This document shows positions 6,533-13,922 of a stretch of DNA of 64,000 nt, piece by piece. The translations under genes were made by a program, and so were the position numbers. The first letter of the stretch is position 1, and the number at the start of each line of letters is the position of its first letter. Origin of the DNA: Micromonospora kangleipakensis (lineage in GTDB: Bacteria; Actinomycetota; Actinomycetes; Mycobacteriales; Micromonosporaceae); NCBI RefSeq assembly GCF_004217615.1, contig NZ_SHLD01000001.1, positions 1,550,001 through 1,614,000 on the forward strand. The letters run 5' to 3'. Under the pieces are notes generated by a model. It was not told the origin of the DNA and made no database searches. It was given only the letters and a program-made list of their open reading frames with translations.

Positions 6533-8506
6533 GTGGCCGAGCGTGCGAACAAGGAGCAGTCTGCGGTAGGCGGCGAGGAGCCGGCGGAGGATGGTGGGAC
6601 GGCGTCCCAGACATCGCTGGCGGGTCGCCCGACGGCGGGGCTGGGGCTGCTGCTGGGCGCGTTGGGTGTCGTGTACGGCGATATCGGCACGAGCCCGCTG
6701 TACGCGCTGAAGACAGTCTTCACCCTCGACCGCAGCCTGACACCGGACGCTCCCGACGTGTTCGGGGTGATCTCGTGGGTTTTCTGGTCGATCATCCTGA
6801 TCGTGTCGGTCAAGTACGTCATCTTCATCCTGCGGGCCGACAACGAGGGCGAGGGCGGGGTGATGGCCCTGGCCGCCCTCGCCCGAAGGGCGCTGCTGAA
6901 GGCCAGCGAAAGGCGCGCCGCCACCCTTCTGGCGCTCGGGGCGCTCGGCGCAGCCCTGTTTTACGGCGACAGTGTGATCACCCCGGCGATCTCGGTGTTG
7001 TCGGCGGTGGAAGGTCTGGAGGTGATCTCCCCGGGGTGGGCGGTGGTGGTGCTGCCGGCGTCGGCGGTGATCCTCACCCTGCTGTTCGCCATCCAGCGAT
7101 GGGGCACCGGACGCGTTGGGGCCGTGTTCGGGCCGATCATGTTGCTCTGGTTCGCCTGTCTGGGCGTTGCCGGCGCGGCCGAGGTGGTGCGGCACCCGGG
7201 CGTTCTGGCCGGGTTGTCACCGACGTATGCGGCCCTGTTCGTCGTGGACCACCCGGTCATCGCGTTCATCGCGATGGGCGCCGTCGTGCTGGCGATCACC
7301 GGCGCCGAAGCGCTCTACGCCGACATGGGGCACTTCGGCCGCGCCCCGATCCGCCGGGCCTGGTTCGCGATCGTGTTTCCCGCGTTGACCCTCAACTATC
7401 TCGGGCAAGGCGCGTTGATCCTACGAACACCGGACAGCCGGTCTGATCCGTTCTTCCTGCTCCTGCCAGACTGGGCGCGGCTGCCGATGGTCGTCCTGGC
7501 CACCGTCGCCACGGTGATCGCGTCCCAGTCGGTGATCTCCGGAGCGTTCTCGGTGTCCCGGGAGGCCATGCGGCTGGGCTTCCTGCCGCACCTGCGCATC
7601 CGACAGACCTCCCGCCGCGAGTACGGGCAGATCTACGCGCCCGGGGTGAACTGGAGCCTGTTCGCGGCAGTCTTGCTAGTGACGTTCGCGTTCGGCTCAT
7701 CCACGAACCTTGCCGCCGCCTACGGGGTAGCGGTCACCGGCACATTCCTGATCACCACAACCCTGTTCCTCGTCGTCGCGCGGGCGCGGTGGCACTGGAC
7801 CACCTGGCAGCTGGTGCTGTTCGGGGTCGTCTTCGGCAGCATCGAGCTGACCTTCTTCACCGCGAACCTGGCCAAGGTCACCCACGGTGGCTGGCTGACG
7901 CTGCTCATCGCGATCATCCTGTTCACCACCCTGCTGACGTGGCGGCGCGGAGCCGAACTGGTCACCGCCCGGCGGACCGAACGCGAAGGCCCGCTCCGCG
8001 ACTTCATCGACACCCTGCACGCCACGAACATCCCCTGGGTGCCGGGCACCGCGGTGTTCCCCCACCCGAACAAGGAGACCACCCCGCTGGCGCTGCGCGC
8101 GAACGTGGCGCACAACCACGTCCGGCACGACAGAATTGTGATCATCACCGGTCGCACCGCGAACGTCCCACACATTCCATGGGAGCAACGCCTGACCATC
8201 GACGATCTCGGCGACCCGAACGACGGCATCATCCACATCACCGCCGTCTTCGGCTTCCAGGACCCCACCGACTTCCCCGAGGTCCTGCGCCGCGCCGCCA
8301 CCCACCCCCTCGCCGAAGGTATCGCCCACGACGAGGTCTCCTACTTCGTCTCGAGGATCACCCTGCGTTGCACCCGTCAGCCCGGGATGGCCATCTGGCG
8401 TAAACGCCTGTTCATCGCCCTCGCCCACAACGCCGCCAGTCAAGCCGAGTTCCTTCACCTGCCCGAGGAACGCACCATCGTCCTCAGCGCTGAAGTCCCC
8501 GTCTGA
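6533..8506 (+). CDS. kup: Low-affinity potassium transporter Kup
   Basis: A proton-coupled K+ uptake protein of the KUP/HAK/KT family, 657 residues against 622 in E. coli. The signature GVVYGDIGTSPLYALK (from about residue 43) opens the first membrane segment, FILRADNEGEGGVMALAALA follows, and about twelve membrane spans reach to about residue 450. A hydrophilic cytoplasmic C-terminal domain follows. The start is uncertain. I took the GTG at 6533, with TATGCC six bases before it as a possible -10 of a leaderless transcript; an in-frame ATG at 6434 would add 33 residues of poor quality. No kdp or ktr genes are nearby. Confidence 0.9.
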   Translation: MAERANKEQSAVGGEEPAEDGGTASQTSLAGRPTAGLGLLLGALGVVYGDIGTSPLYALKTVFTLDRSLTPDAPDVFGVISWVFWSIILIVSVKYVIFILRADNEGEGGVMALAALARRALLKASERRAATLLALGALGAALFYGDSVITPAISVLSAVEGLEVISPGWAVVVLPASAVILTLLFAIQRWGTGRVGAVFGPIMLLWFACLGVAGAAEVVRHPGVLAGLSPTYAALFVVDHPVIAFIAMGAVVLAITGAEALYADMGHFGRAPIRRAWFAIVFPALTLNYLGQGALILRTPDSRSDPFFLLLPDWARLPMVVLATVATVIASQSVISGAFSVSREAMRLGFLPHLRIRQTSRREYGQIYAPGVNWSLFAAVLLVTFAFGSSTNLAAAYGVAVTGTFLITTTLFLVVARARWHWTTWQLVLFGVVFGSIELTFFTANLAKVTHGGWLTLLIAIILFTTLLTWRRGAELVTARRTEREGPLRDFIDTLHATNIPWVPGTAVFPHPNKETTPLALRANVAHNHVRHDRIVIITGRTANVPHIPWEQRLTIDDLGDPNDGIIHITAVFGFQDPTDFPEVLRRAATHPLAEGIAHDEVSYFVSRITLRCTRQPGMAIWRKRLFIALAHNAASQAEFLHLPEERTIVLSAEVPV

Positions 8507-8569
8507 ACCCGCCCCGATCAGCCACGGCGAGCCGTGCGGCTAGTCGTTGGTGAGCGGCGGGCGTCTGCC

Positions 8570-8923
8570 CTAGTCATCCTCGATGACCGGCTCGGCCCAG
8601 GCCGCGTGCACGAACTCCGACGTCCAGGCGAAGCCGTCCGATTCGCCCAGCGACAGCTTCACGGCGGCAGCGATCAGGTGCTGCCCGGCGGGCACGATGG
8701 CGACCTGCTGCCGGACTCGCCTCGCGTGGCGGATCCGGTACGTCAGACCCTCGATGTCCACGACCCCGCACTCGTCGCCCGGCGCATCCACCGAGGTCGA
8801 CTCGACCGTCACGGACCAGCCTTCCTTGCTGGCCTTGTGGAGCCACACCTCGAAGGCGCGCTGCTTGCCGTCCTGCTCTGAGACCCGGGCGATGATCTCG
8901 ATCGGATCCGTTCGGTGGTCCAC
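8570..8923 (-). CDS. Hypothetical protein, 117 aa
   Basis: A soluble acidic protein of unknown family. Reading in strong beta-strand pattern: EIIARVSEQ, FEVWLHKAS, WSVTVEST, YRIRHARRV. The GTG at 8923 follows GGAGG at 10 bases. It has no membrane segment and no recognised motif. It lies alone between kup and a gene on the opposite strand. Confidence 0.7.
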   Translation of the reverse strand: MDHRTDPIEIIARVSEQDGKQRAFEVWLHKASKEGWSVTVESTSVDAPGDECGVVDIEGLTYRIRHARRVRQQVAIVPAGQHLIAAAVKLSLGESDGFAWTSEFVHAAWAEPVIEDD

Positions 8924-9036
8924 CTCTGTCCTCCGCCGGTCGGCCGAGAGTGCACCTTAACGGTTCGCGGTGGTGCGGGCGGCCCTGGTGAGGAGGAGGT
9001 CCGCCATCGGGTCGGCGATCCGATGGCGCGGGATGG

Positions 9037-9042
9037 CAGACT
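9037..9042 (+). promoter_or_regulatory. -10 element of a leaderless transcript
   Basis: CAGACT ends six bases before the ATG at 9049, with no Shine-Dalgarno sequence between. This is the spacing expected when transcription starts at the A of the start codon. Confidence 0.5.
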
Positions 9043-9048
9043 GCGCCC

Positions 9049-9573
9049 ATGCAGCAGCCACCCGCCATCACCCCGGAGACCGCCGACTGGACCTTCGTCA
9101 TCACCGAAGGCTGCGCGGAGTGCGGCTTCTCCCCGCAGGAGGTCACGTCCACGGGGGAGCGGCTGCGCGCCACGATCCCGACCTGGCGGGCCGCCCTGGC
9201 GCGGGACGACGCCTCCGCACGGCCGGTGCCGACGGTCTGGTCCCCGGTGGAGTACGCCTGCCACGTCCGCGACACCTGCCGGATCTTCCGCGAGCGGCTG
9301 GAGCTGATGCTGCGGGAGGACGATCCGGTCTTCGCCAACTGGGACCAGGACGCGACGGCCGTCGAGGAGGACTACTTCCACCAGGCCCCGGCCGAGGTGG
9401 CCGACCAGTTGGCCGCGGAGGCGGAGGCGACGGCGGCGGCGTTCGACGCGGTCCGGGCGGACCAGTGGGAGCGGCCGGGCCGACGCAGCAACGGCTCGGT
9501 CTTCACGGTCGACACCTTCGCGGTCTACTTCCTGCACGACATCGAGCACCACGTCCACGACGTCACCCGCTGA
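9049..9573 (+). CDS. DinB-like putative metal-dependent protein
   Basis: 174 residues with the four-helix layout of the DinB/YfiT superfamily. The metal-ligand histidines are visible in YACHVRDTCR (about residue 64) and DIEHHVHDV (near the C-terminus). WSPVEYACHV matches the usual W-S-x-x-E-x-x-x-H entry of the family. Related proteins act as thiol-dependent transferases or as uncharacterised stress proteins; the substrate here is not known. The mRNA appears leaderless. Confidence 0.75.
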   Translation: MQQPPAITPETADWTFVITEGCAECGFSPQEVTSTGERLRATIPTWRAALARDDASARPVPTVWSPVEYACHVRDTCRIFRERLELMLREDDPVFANWDQDATAVEEDYFHQAPAEVADQLAAEAEATAAAFDAVRADQWERPGRRSNGSVFTVDTFAVYFLHDIEHHVHDVTR

Positions 9574-9601
9574 CCGCTCGGCCCGATCGCGGAAAGTCCT
9601 C

Positions 9602-9630
9602 TCGACGTTCCGTCGCGTACGGGTCAGACT
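9602..9630 (+). promoter_or_regulatory. Promoter of a leaderless gene
   Basis: TCGACG (9602-9607), a 17-base spacer and CAGACT (9625-9630) form a plausible housekeeping promoter. The -10 ends six bases before the ATG at 9637, and there is no ribosome-binding site. Confidence 0.5.
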
Positions 9631-9636
9631 CCGGGG

Positions 9637-10038
9637 ATGCGGGTCGCACTGGACGCCGGCTGGTCCATCGAGCTGGTCGGGGCGTGGACGCCGGCGCGTC
9701 CGGGGGATGGCGTGAGCACCTGGCGCGCCCCGGGACGGACCATGCTCGCCGCTCGGTGTGTCTGGCGCTGCGCGGACGCCGCCGACATCATCGCCTCCCT
9801 GGACAGCGAGCTGCCACCGAACCCGGCCGGCAAGGTGGGGGAGGGCGGCAGCGACGGCATCGGGGTCCGCGCCGCCTGGCTGTACCGCGACACCGCTGAG
9901 GCCCGGCACACGCTGTGCGGGTACACCTTCACCGACGGCGACTGCCTGGAGACGATCCTGGCCGGCGCGGACACCGACGACCCGGCCTGGGCTTTCGAGG
10001 CGTGGCGCTCGGTCACGCGGTCGGGTCCCGGCAGGTGA
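9637..10038 (+). CDS. Hypothetical protein, 133 aa
   Basis: A soluble protein that I do not recognise. It opens MRVALDAGWSIELVG and has two cysteine-containing stretches (RCVWRCADAADII; LCGYTFTDGDC). The codon pattern is that of a normal high-GC gene, and the leaderless promoter immediately upstream supports the start. Neighbours give no clue to function. Confidence 0.7.
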   Translation: MRVALDAGWSIELVGAWTPARPGDGVSTWRAPGRTMLAARCVWRCADAADIIASLDSELPPNPAGKVGEGGSDGIGVRAAWLYRDTAEARHTLCGYTFTDGDCLETILAGADTDDPAWAFEAWRSVTRSGPGR

Positions 10039-10047
10039 GCAGGGGCG

Positions 10048-10374
10048 TTAGGCGCGGTCCGCTTCGTCCATGAGGGACCGGAGGCACGGCCGGAGCAGGT
10101 CCACGATCCGCTCGGGCGGCGCGTCGCGTACGCCGTCGAGTTGCAGCAGGTAGCGGCCGATCACCGCGCCGATCGTGACGGCGCCGACCAGGCCGGCGCG
10201 GACCTCGCGGGCGGCGTTCGGGCGGGTGAGCATGGAGCGCAGCATGGCGATCAGCTCGGTCGGCTCGGACGCCATCTTGGCCCCGAGCGAGGAGAGCAGC
10301 TGCTCGGTCAGGTCGCTGGGGTCGTCCGCGGCGGTCTCCTCGGCGGGCAGTGGCACGGCCGCGGCGAACAGCTG
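10048..10374 (-). pseudogene. TetR-family regulator lacking its DNA-binding domain
   Basis: The surviving ~108 codons are the ligand-binding half of a TetR regulator, with LTEQLLSSLGAKM, IAMLRSMLTRPNAA, and VIGRYLLQLDGV near the end. Upstream it reads QLFAAAV, which is the sequence that normally follows the HTH (YFGSKEQLFAAAV), and is then cut by a TAG at 10377-10375. So the whole HTH is gone at one sharp point. A GTG at 10356 could start a short product, but no ribosome-binding site precedes it. Confidence 0.75.
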
Positions 10375-10395
10375 CTAGATCGAAATGGGCAATCA

Positions 10396-10680
10396 GTGGT
10401 CCCCACGCTCCTGCTCACGCTCCTCGCCGGTCTCCTCGCCGGGAACGCCGTCCCGCACCTAGTGAAGGGACTGACCAGGGAGCGCTTCCCGACGCCGTTC
10501 GGGGGCTCGCCGGTGGTCAACGTGGTCGCGGGCTGGGCGATGGTCAACCTGGCCGGGCTGCACCCGGTCTGGGCCGACCTCGACCGCTTCCCGCGCCAGG
10601 CATGGATCGCCGGGTCGCTCGGCGTGTTGGCGATCGCCCTGTTCCACGCCCGGATCGGCGCCTTCGGCCGGATGGACTGA
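10396..10680 (+). CDS. Small membrane protein, 94 aa
   Basis: Three hydrophobic segments (VVPTLLLTLLAGLLAGNAV; PVVNVVAGWAMVNLAGL; AWIAGSLGVLAIALFHARIG) with GLTRERFPTPFGGSP between the first and second. I recall similar small membrane proteins in other actinomycetes but no defined function. The GTG at 10396 lacks a ribosome-binding site, and the region just before it is the break point of the headless TetR gene, so the true 5' end may also have been lost. Confidence 0.6.
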   Translation: MVPTLLLTLLAGLLAGNAVPHLVKGLTRERFPTPFGGSPVVNVVAGWAMVNLAGLHPVWADLDRFPRQAWIAGSLGVLAIALFHARIGAFGRMD

Positions 10681-10698
10681 CCGTCCGAACCGACGACA

Positions 10699-10725
10699 AC
10701 GGGGGCCGGTCCGACCGGCCCCCGT
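10699..10725. terminator. Hairpin between convergent genes
   Basis: ACGGGGGCCGGT and ACCGGCCCCCGT pair perfectly around a 3-base loop between two genes that converge. There is no T-run, which is common for terminators in this GC range. Confidence 0.6.
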
Positions 10726-10740
10726 CCGTGCCGGAAAGAG

Positions 10741-11634
10741 CTATGGCTTCCAGGAGCCCGCCGTCTTCAGCCGGTGCTCGTACTCCACCGTGCCGTTCTT
10801 GTCCTTCACGTCGAAGATCAGCTGACCCGTCCGCTTGCTGCCGGCCGGGAGGTCGTTGCCCGAGGGGAGCAGCTTGCCGCAGCCGGAGAGCGCGCCGCCC
10901 ATCCCGCTGGCCTCCGTCCCGTCGGCGCCGACCCAGCGGAAGAAGAACGGGTTGAACGAGCCCGTGCCCTTGGTGACCTCCGCGGTGACGTCCGCGATCA
11001 CGTACATGCCCTCCTCCGGCCCGGGCATGTAGGTCTTGCAGGCCTTGGCCGAGGTGCGGAAGTTGTCGACGGTGAGCTGGATCGTGCCGTCCTCGTCGTC
11101 GATGACCAGCGTGTCGCCCGGCTCCATGTTGAACGTCTCGCCGGTGGTCCGGTCGGCGTCCGGTGTCGGGTCCGCGGCGCCGCTGGACGGCTCGTCGACC
11201 GGCGCGTTGGTCACCGCCGGGGTGGGCAGGCTCTCGGTGGCCTTCTCCACCTTCTTGGCGCCGGCGTAGATCGCGAAGATGCCGCCGCCGCAGCAGAGCA
11301 GGAGGAGCACAGCGGCCGCGATGCCGATGGTCAGCCAGACCTTCTTCCTCGACCGGGGCGCGGCCGGCGGCGGCGCGCCGAACGGCTGGCCTGGGGCCGG
11401 CGGGTACGGCCCGCTCGGCGAGTAGCCACCACCCGAAACCGGCGGCGGATAGCCGCCGCCCGACATCGACGGCGGCGGGTAGGGCGTGCCGGAGACGGGC
11501 GGCTGGGGCGTAGTCGGTGGGTACGGGGCACCCGACACCGGCGGCATCGGCGCGGTGGGAAACGCCTGCGTCGGTGGTTCCGGGGGCTGCTGGTTCGGGT
11601 CCTGCGATCCGAACGGAGGCTGAGGGTGGCTCAC
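10741..11634 (-). CDS. Membrane-anchored DUF4352-type protein with proline-rich cytoplasmic tail
   Basis: 297 residues. Residues 1-~105 are rich in Pro, Gly and Tyr, with repeats of the PPVSGxPYPP kind. One membrane helix follows a basic cluster (PRSRKKVWLTIGIAAAVLLL). The external part has a Thr/Pro/Asp-rich linker and a beta-sandwich domain with DTLVIDDEDGTIQLTVDNF and GMYVIADVTAEVTKG, as in DUF4352 (telokin-like) proteins. Two cysteines (KACKTYM; LSGCGKL) may form a disulfide. The GTG at 11634 follows AGGAG. Function unknown; such proteins are common in actinobacterial envelopes. Confidence 0.8.
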   Translation of the reverse strand: MSHPQPPFGSQDPNQQPPEPPTQAFPTAPMPPVSGAPYPPTTPQPPVSGTPYPPPSMSGGGYPPPVSGGGYSPSGPYPPAPGQPFGAPPPAAPRSRKKVWLTIGIAAAVLLLLCCGGGIFAIYAGAKKVEKATESLPTPAVTNAPVDEPSSGAADPTPDADRTTGETFNMEPGDTLVIDDEDGTIQLTVDNFRTSAKACKTYMPGPEEGMYVIADVTAEVTKGTGSFNPFFFRWVGADGTEASGMGGALSGCGKLLPSGNDLPAGSKRTGQLIFDVKDKNGTVEYEHRLKTAGSWKP

Positions 11635-11711
11635 CGTACTCCTAGGGGCGCCTTCGAAGATCTTCAGTCGCACCGACGGTACCGGTGATGAACAACCTGC
11701 CCGCCACGGCC

Positions 11712-12368
11712 TCAGGACGAGGGCAGCACGGCGGCGGTGCGGACCAGGTCGGCGTCCACGCTGAACCGTCCGGTGATCAGCGCCGGCGGGTCGGCGACCG
11801 GGGCGGCGTGCAGCCGGGCCGGCGCGATCCGGGCGGTGAACGTCCCGGCGTCCGGGTCGAGGGTCACCCGGGCGTCGTGGAAGTCGAGCCAGGTGCCGAC
11901 GACCGGGTGCCAGAGCTTGTAGACGGTCTCCTTGGCGCTGAACACCACCGCCGGCCAGGAGACCCCGGCCGGCAGCCCGGCGAGGTCCGCCTCCTCCTCG
12001 GGCAGGCAGATCATCCGGCGTACTCCCGCGCTGAGCTCCCTGTGCCGCTCGGCGTCCAGGCCGACCGACCGGATCTCGCCGGACCGGGCCGCGGCCGCCG
12101 CGCAGTAGCCGTGGGTGTGGGTGATGGCGCCGACCACGCCGGCCGGCCAGACCGGGGACCGGTCGGTCGCCGCGGGCACCGGCGCGGCCGGCAGCCCGAG
12201 GGCGGCCAGCGCCCGCCGGGCGCAGACCCGGCCCGCGGTGAAGTCGCGCCGGCGGCTCGGCACCGCGCGGTCGCTCAGGCAGGCCAGCTCGGCGGGGAGT
12301 AGATCGCCGGCCCAGTCGTCGGGACCGGCCACGGCCACCGCGACCACCGGCGGCAGCAGGTCACGCAT
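11712..12368 (-). CDS. 4'-phosphopantetheinyl transferase, Sfp/EntD type
   Basis: Transfers phosphopantetheine from coenzyme A to the serine of carrier proteins, activating PKS, NRPS or fatty-acid synthases. The magnesium-binding motif SVGLDAE (about residue 100) and the second motif FSAKETVYKLWHP (about residue 143) are both present, and R-R-A-L-A lies in the N-terminal half. Its length of 218 residues suits the EntD-like group. The ATG at 12368 follows AGGAGG by six bases; a GTG three bases earlier is too close. No carrier-protein genes are nearby, so it probably serves clusters elsewhere in the genome. Confidence 0.9.
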   Translation of the reverse strand: MRDLLPPVVAVAVAGPDDWAGDLLPAELACLSDRAVPSRRRDFTAGRVCARRALAALGLPAAPVPAATDRSPVWPAGVVGAITHTHGYCAAAAARSGEIRSVGLDAERHRELSAGVRRMICLPEEEADLAGLPAGVSWPAVVFSAKETVYKLWHPVVGTWLDFHDARVTLDPDAGTFTARIAPARLHAAPVADPPALITGRFSVDADLVRTAAVLPSS

Positions 12369-12380
12369 CACCCACCTCCT

Positions 12381-12677
12381 TCAGGTACGACCGCAGCGCG
12401 TCACCTCGGCGTCGAGCCGGTCGGTCGGCACCGGCGGCGCCTCCGGCCAGAGCCGGACCACCGGCTCGCCGTCCCGAGCATCCCAGGTGCCGACCACCCG
12501 ACTCCGGTGCACCACCACCGGCGAGATCCAGCCGGCCAGCCCGAGCCGAGGTGCGCGGCGACCCCGGCGAGGCGGCCCCCCCACGGCGATGACGTCCACG
12601 CCGGCGGGCCGGCCGAGCAGGTGTCGCCCCGCCCGCCAGCCGAGGACCCGGTCGACGGTCAACTGTCGGACGGCCAT
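12381..12677 (-). pseudogene. Winged-helix AlkZ/DUF1006-type gene with internal deletion
   Basis: The frame begins MAVRQLTVDRVLGWRAGRHL, which resembles the N-terminus of actinobacterial winged-helix DNA-glycosylase-like proteins (AlkZ/YcaQ group). It passes within ~40 residues to GLAGWISPVVVHRSRVVGTW, which resembles their C-terminal end. The normal protein has about 350 residues and this frame has 98, so roughly 250 central residues appear to have been lost in frame or nearly so. It is unlikely to be active. Identification rests on my memory of the family ends. Confidence 0.55.
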
Positions 12678-12821
12678 GACCGGTGAACGTACCGCAACGA
12701 TGTAACGCCGGAGAGTTTCGTGGCGCTCTACGGGCGTCATTGGGGGGACTGAAATCCACACTCGACGGCAGCGCGGCGCTCGACGGCGGCCGACTGTCCG
12801 GACACGGCGAGGGGATATGGG

Positions 12822-13088
12822 ATGACAGGTGGGGACGAATCCGGCACGCGGCCGGGCGAGCACTCTCCGGTGACTCCTGACTGGAGCTGCGGCACCTGTG
12901 GCGACGACTGGCCGTGCAGCACGAAGCGGAACCGACTGCTCGACGAGTACCAGGTGGACCGGGCCTCGCTGAGCGTCTACCTCGGATCCTGCCTCGCCGC
13001 CGCCAGTCAGGACCTGCGCACCGCGCCGGTCTCGTCCCTGCAGGACCGGTTCATCGGCTGGGTGCCGCGCAGCCCGCGCACCGCCTGA
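12822..13088 (+). CDS. Small cysteine-containing actinobacterial protein, 88 aa
   Basis: The core WSCGTCGDDWPCSTKRNRLL holds three closely spaced cysteines that could bind a metal. LSVYLGSCLAAASQDLR and DRFIGWVPRSPR follow. I recall similar short proteins, often of unknown function, in actinomycetes. The ATG at 12822 has no strong ribosome-binding site. Neighbours do not help. Confidence 0.65.
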   Translation: MTGGDESGTRPGEHSPVTPDWSCGTCGDDWPCSTKRNRLLDEYQVDRASLSVYLGSCLAAASQDLRTAPVSSLQDRFIGWVPRSPRTA

Positions 13089-13140
13089 CCTCCGCCGTGT
13101 GGTGGCCGCCCCGAGCGGCGGAACGGCCACCACGGGCGGT

Positions 13141-13920
13141 TCACCGGCGGCGGGGCCGCCGGGTCAGGGCGAAGCCGACCACCCCGGCCACCGCGGCGAG
13201 GACGCCGCCGGCCGTGGTCCAGACCCAGCGCGAGCCGGGCTCGGGGAGCCAGCCGGTGAGGCTGCTCTCCTCCTCCGCCACGGGCTCGGCCGTCGGCTCG
13301 GTGGTCAGCACCGTCCCGGCGCGGTTGGCCGGCACCAGCGGCGCCTTCAGCTCCCCGTCGTCGCCCGACGCGCCGCCCTCGCCGTCCGCGCCGACCAGGA
13401 GGTCCACGTCGATCGGCTGGCCCAGGTCCGGCTCCGGCAGGTCGACCACGGAGAGCCGGACGTAGTAGGTGCCGGGCAGCGGGTCGGCGGACCACGCCTC
13501 GGCCCACGGCCGGACCCGACGCAGCGTGCAGCCGAGGGTCACGCTGGTCGCCGCCGCGTCCACGGTCGGCGTCTGCGCCCCGGCCGTGCAGGCCTGCCGG
13601 CGACGCAGCCCGTCGAAGACGTCCACGGTCCAGGTGGAGGCGCCGCTGCGGCCCTTCGGGAAGGTGACCGTGGCGGTGACCTGGTGGACCTGCCCGGCCT
13701 GCGCGGGGAACGCCCAGTAGAGGTGGTCACCGGTCGAGGCGCCGACCCGGACCGGCTGGCCGGCGGTGATCGCGGTGGCGGTGAGGAAGGACGTGCCGGC
13801 CTTGGTGACCGTGGCCGCGCCCGGCGAGGGGGTGGGCGTGGGGGCGGCCGAGGCGGCGGCCGGGGGAAGGGCCAGTCCGGCGGCGACCAGCGCCGCCGCG
13901 GACCTGAGCAGGGTACGCAT
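13141..13920 (-). CDS. Secreted/membrane-anchored partner of the vWA protein
   Basis: 259 residues: signal peptide (MRTLLRSAAALVAAGLALPP), a beta-rich extracellular domain with four cysteines (QACTAG, LGCTLR and others), an acidic linker, and a C-terminal membrane helix with a basic tail (VLAAVAGVVGFAL, then TRRPRRR). The start at 13920 is two bases after the stop of the upstream vWA gene, so the pair is translationally linked. The domain resembles the external part of its neighbour (LYWAFPAQAGQ versus HRWYRVPVRAGQ), suggesting they form a complex at the outer membrane face. No enzymatic motif is visible. Confidence 0.75.
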   Translation of the reverse strand: MRTLLRSAAALVAAGLALPPAAASAAPTPTPSPGAATVTKAGTSFLTATAITAGQPVRVGASTGDHLYWAFPAQAGQVHQVTATVTFPKGRSGASTWTVDVFDGLRRRQACTAGAQTPTVDAAATSVTLGCTLRRVRPWAEAWSADPLPGTYYVRLSVVDLPEPDLGQPIDVDLLVGADGEGGASGDDGELKAPLVPANRAGTVLTTEPTAEPVAEEESSLTGWLPEPGSRWVWTTAGGVLAAVAGVVGFALTRRPRRR

Positions 13921-13922
13921 CC

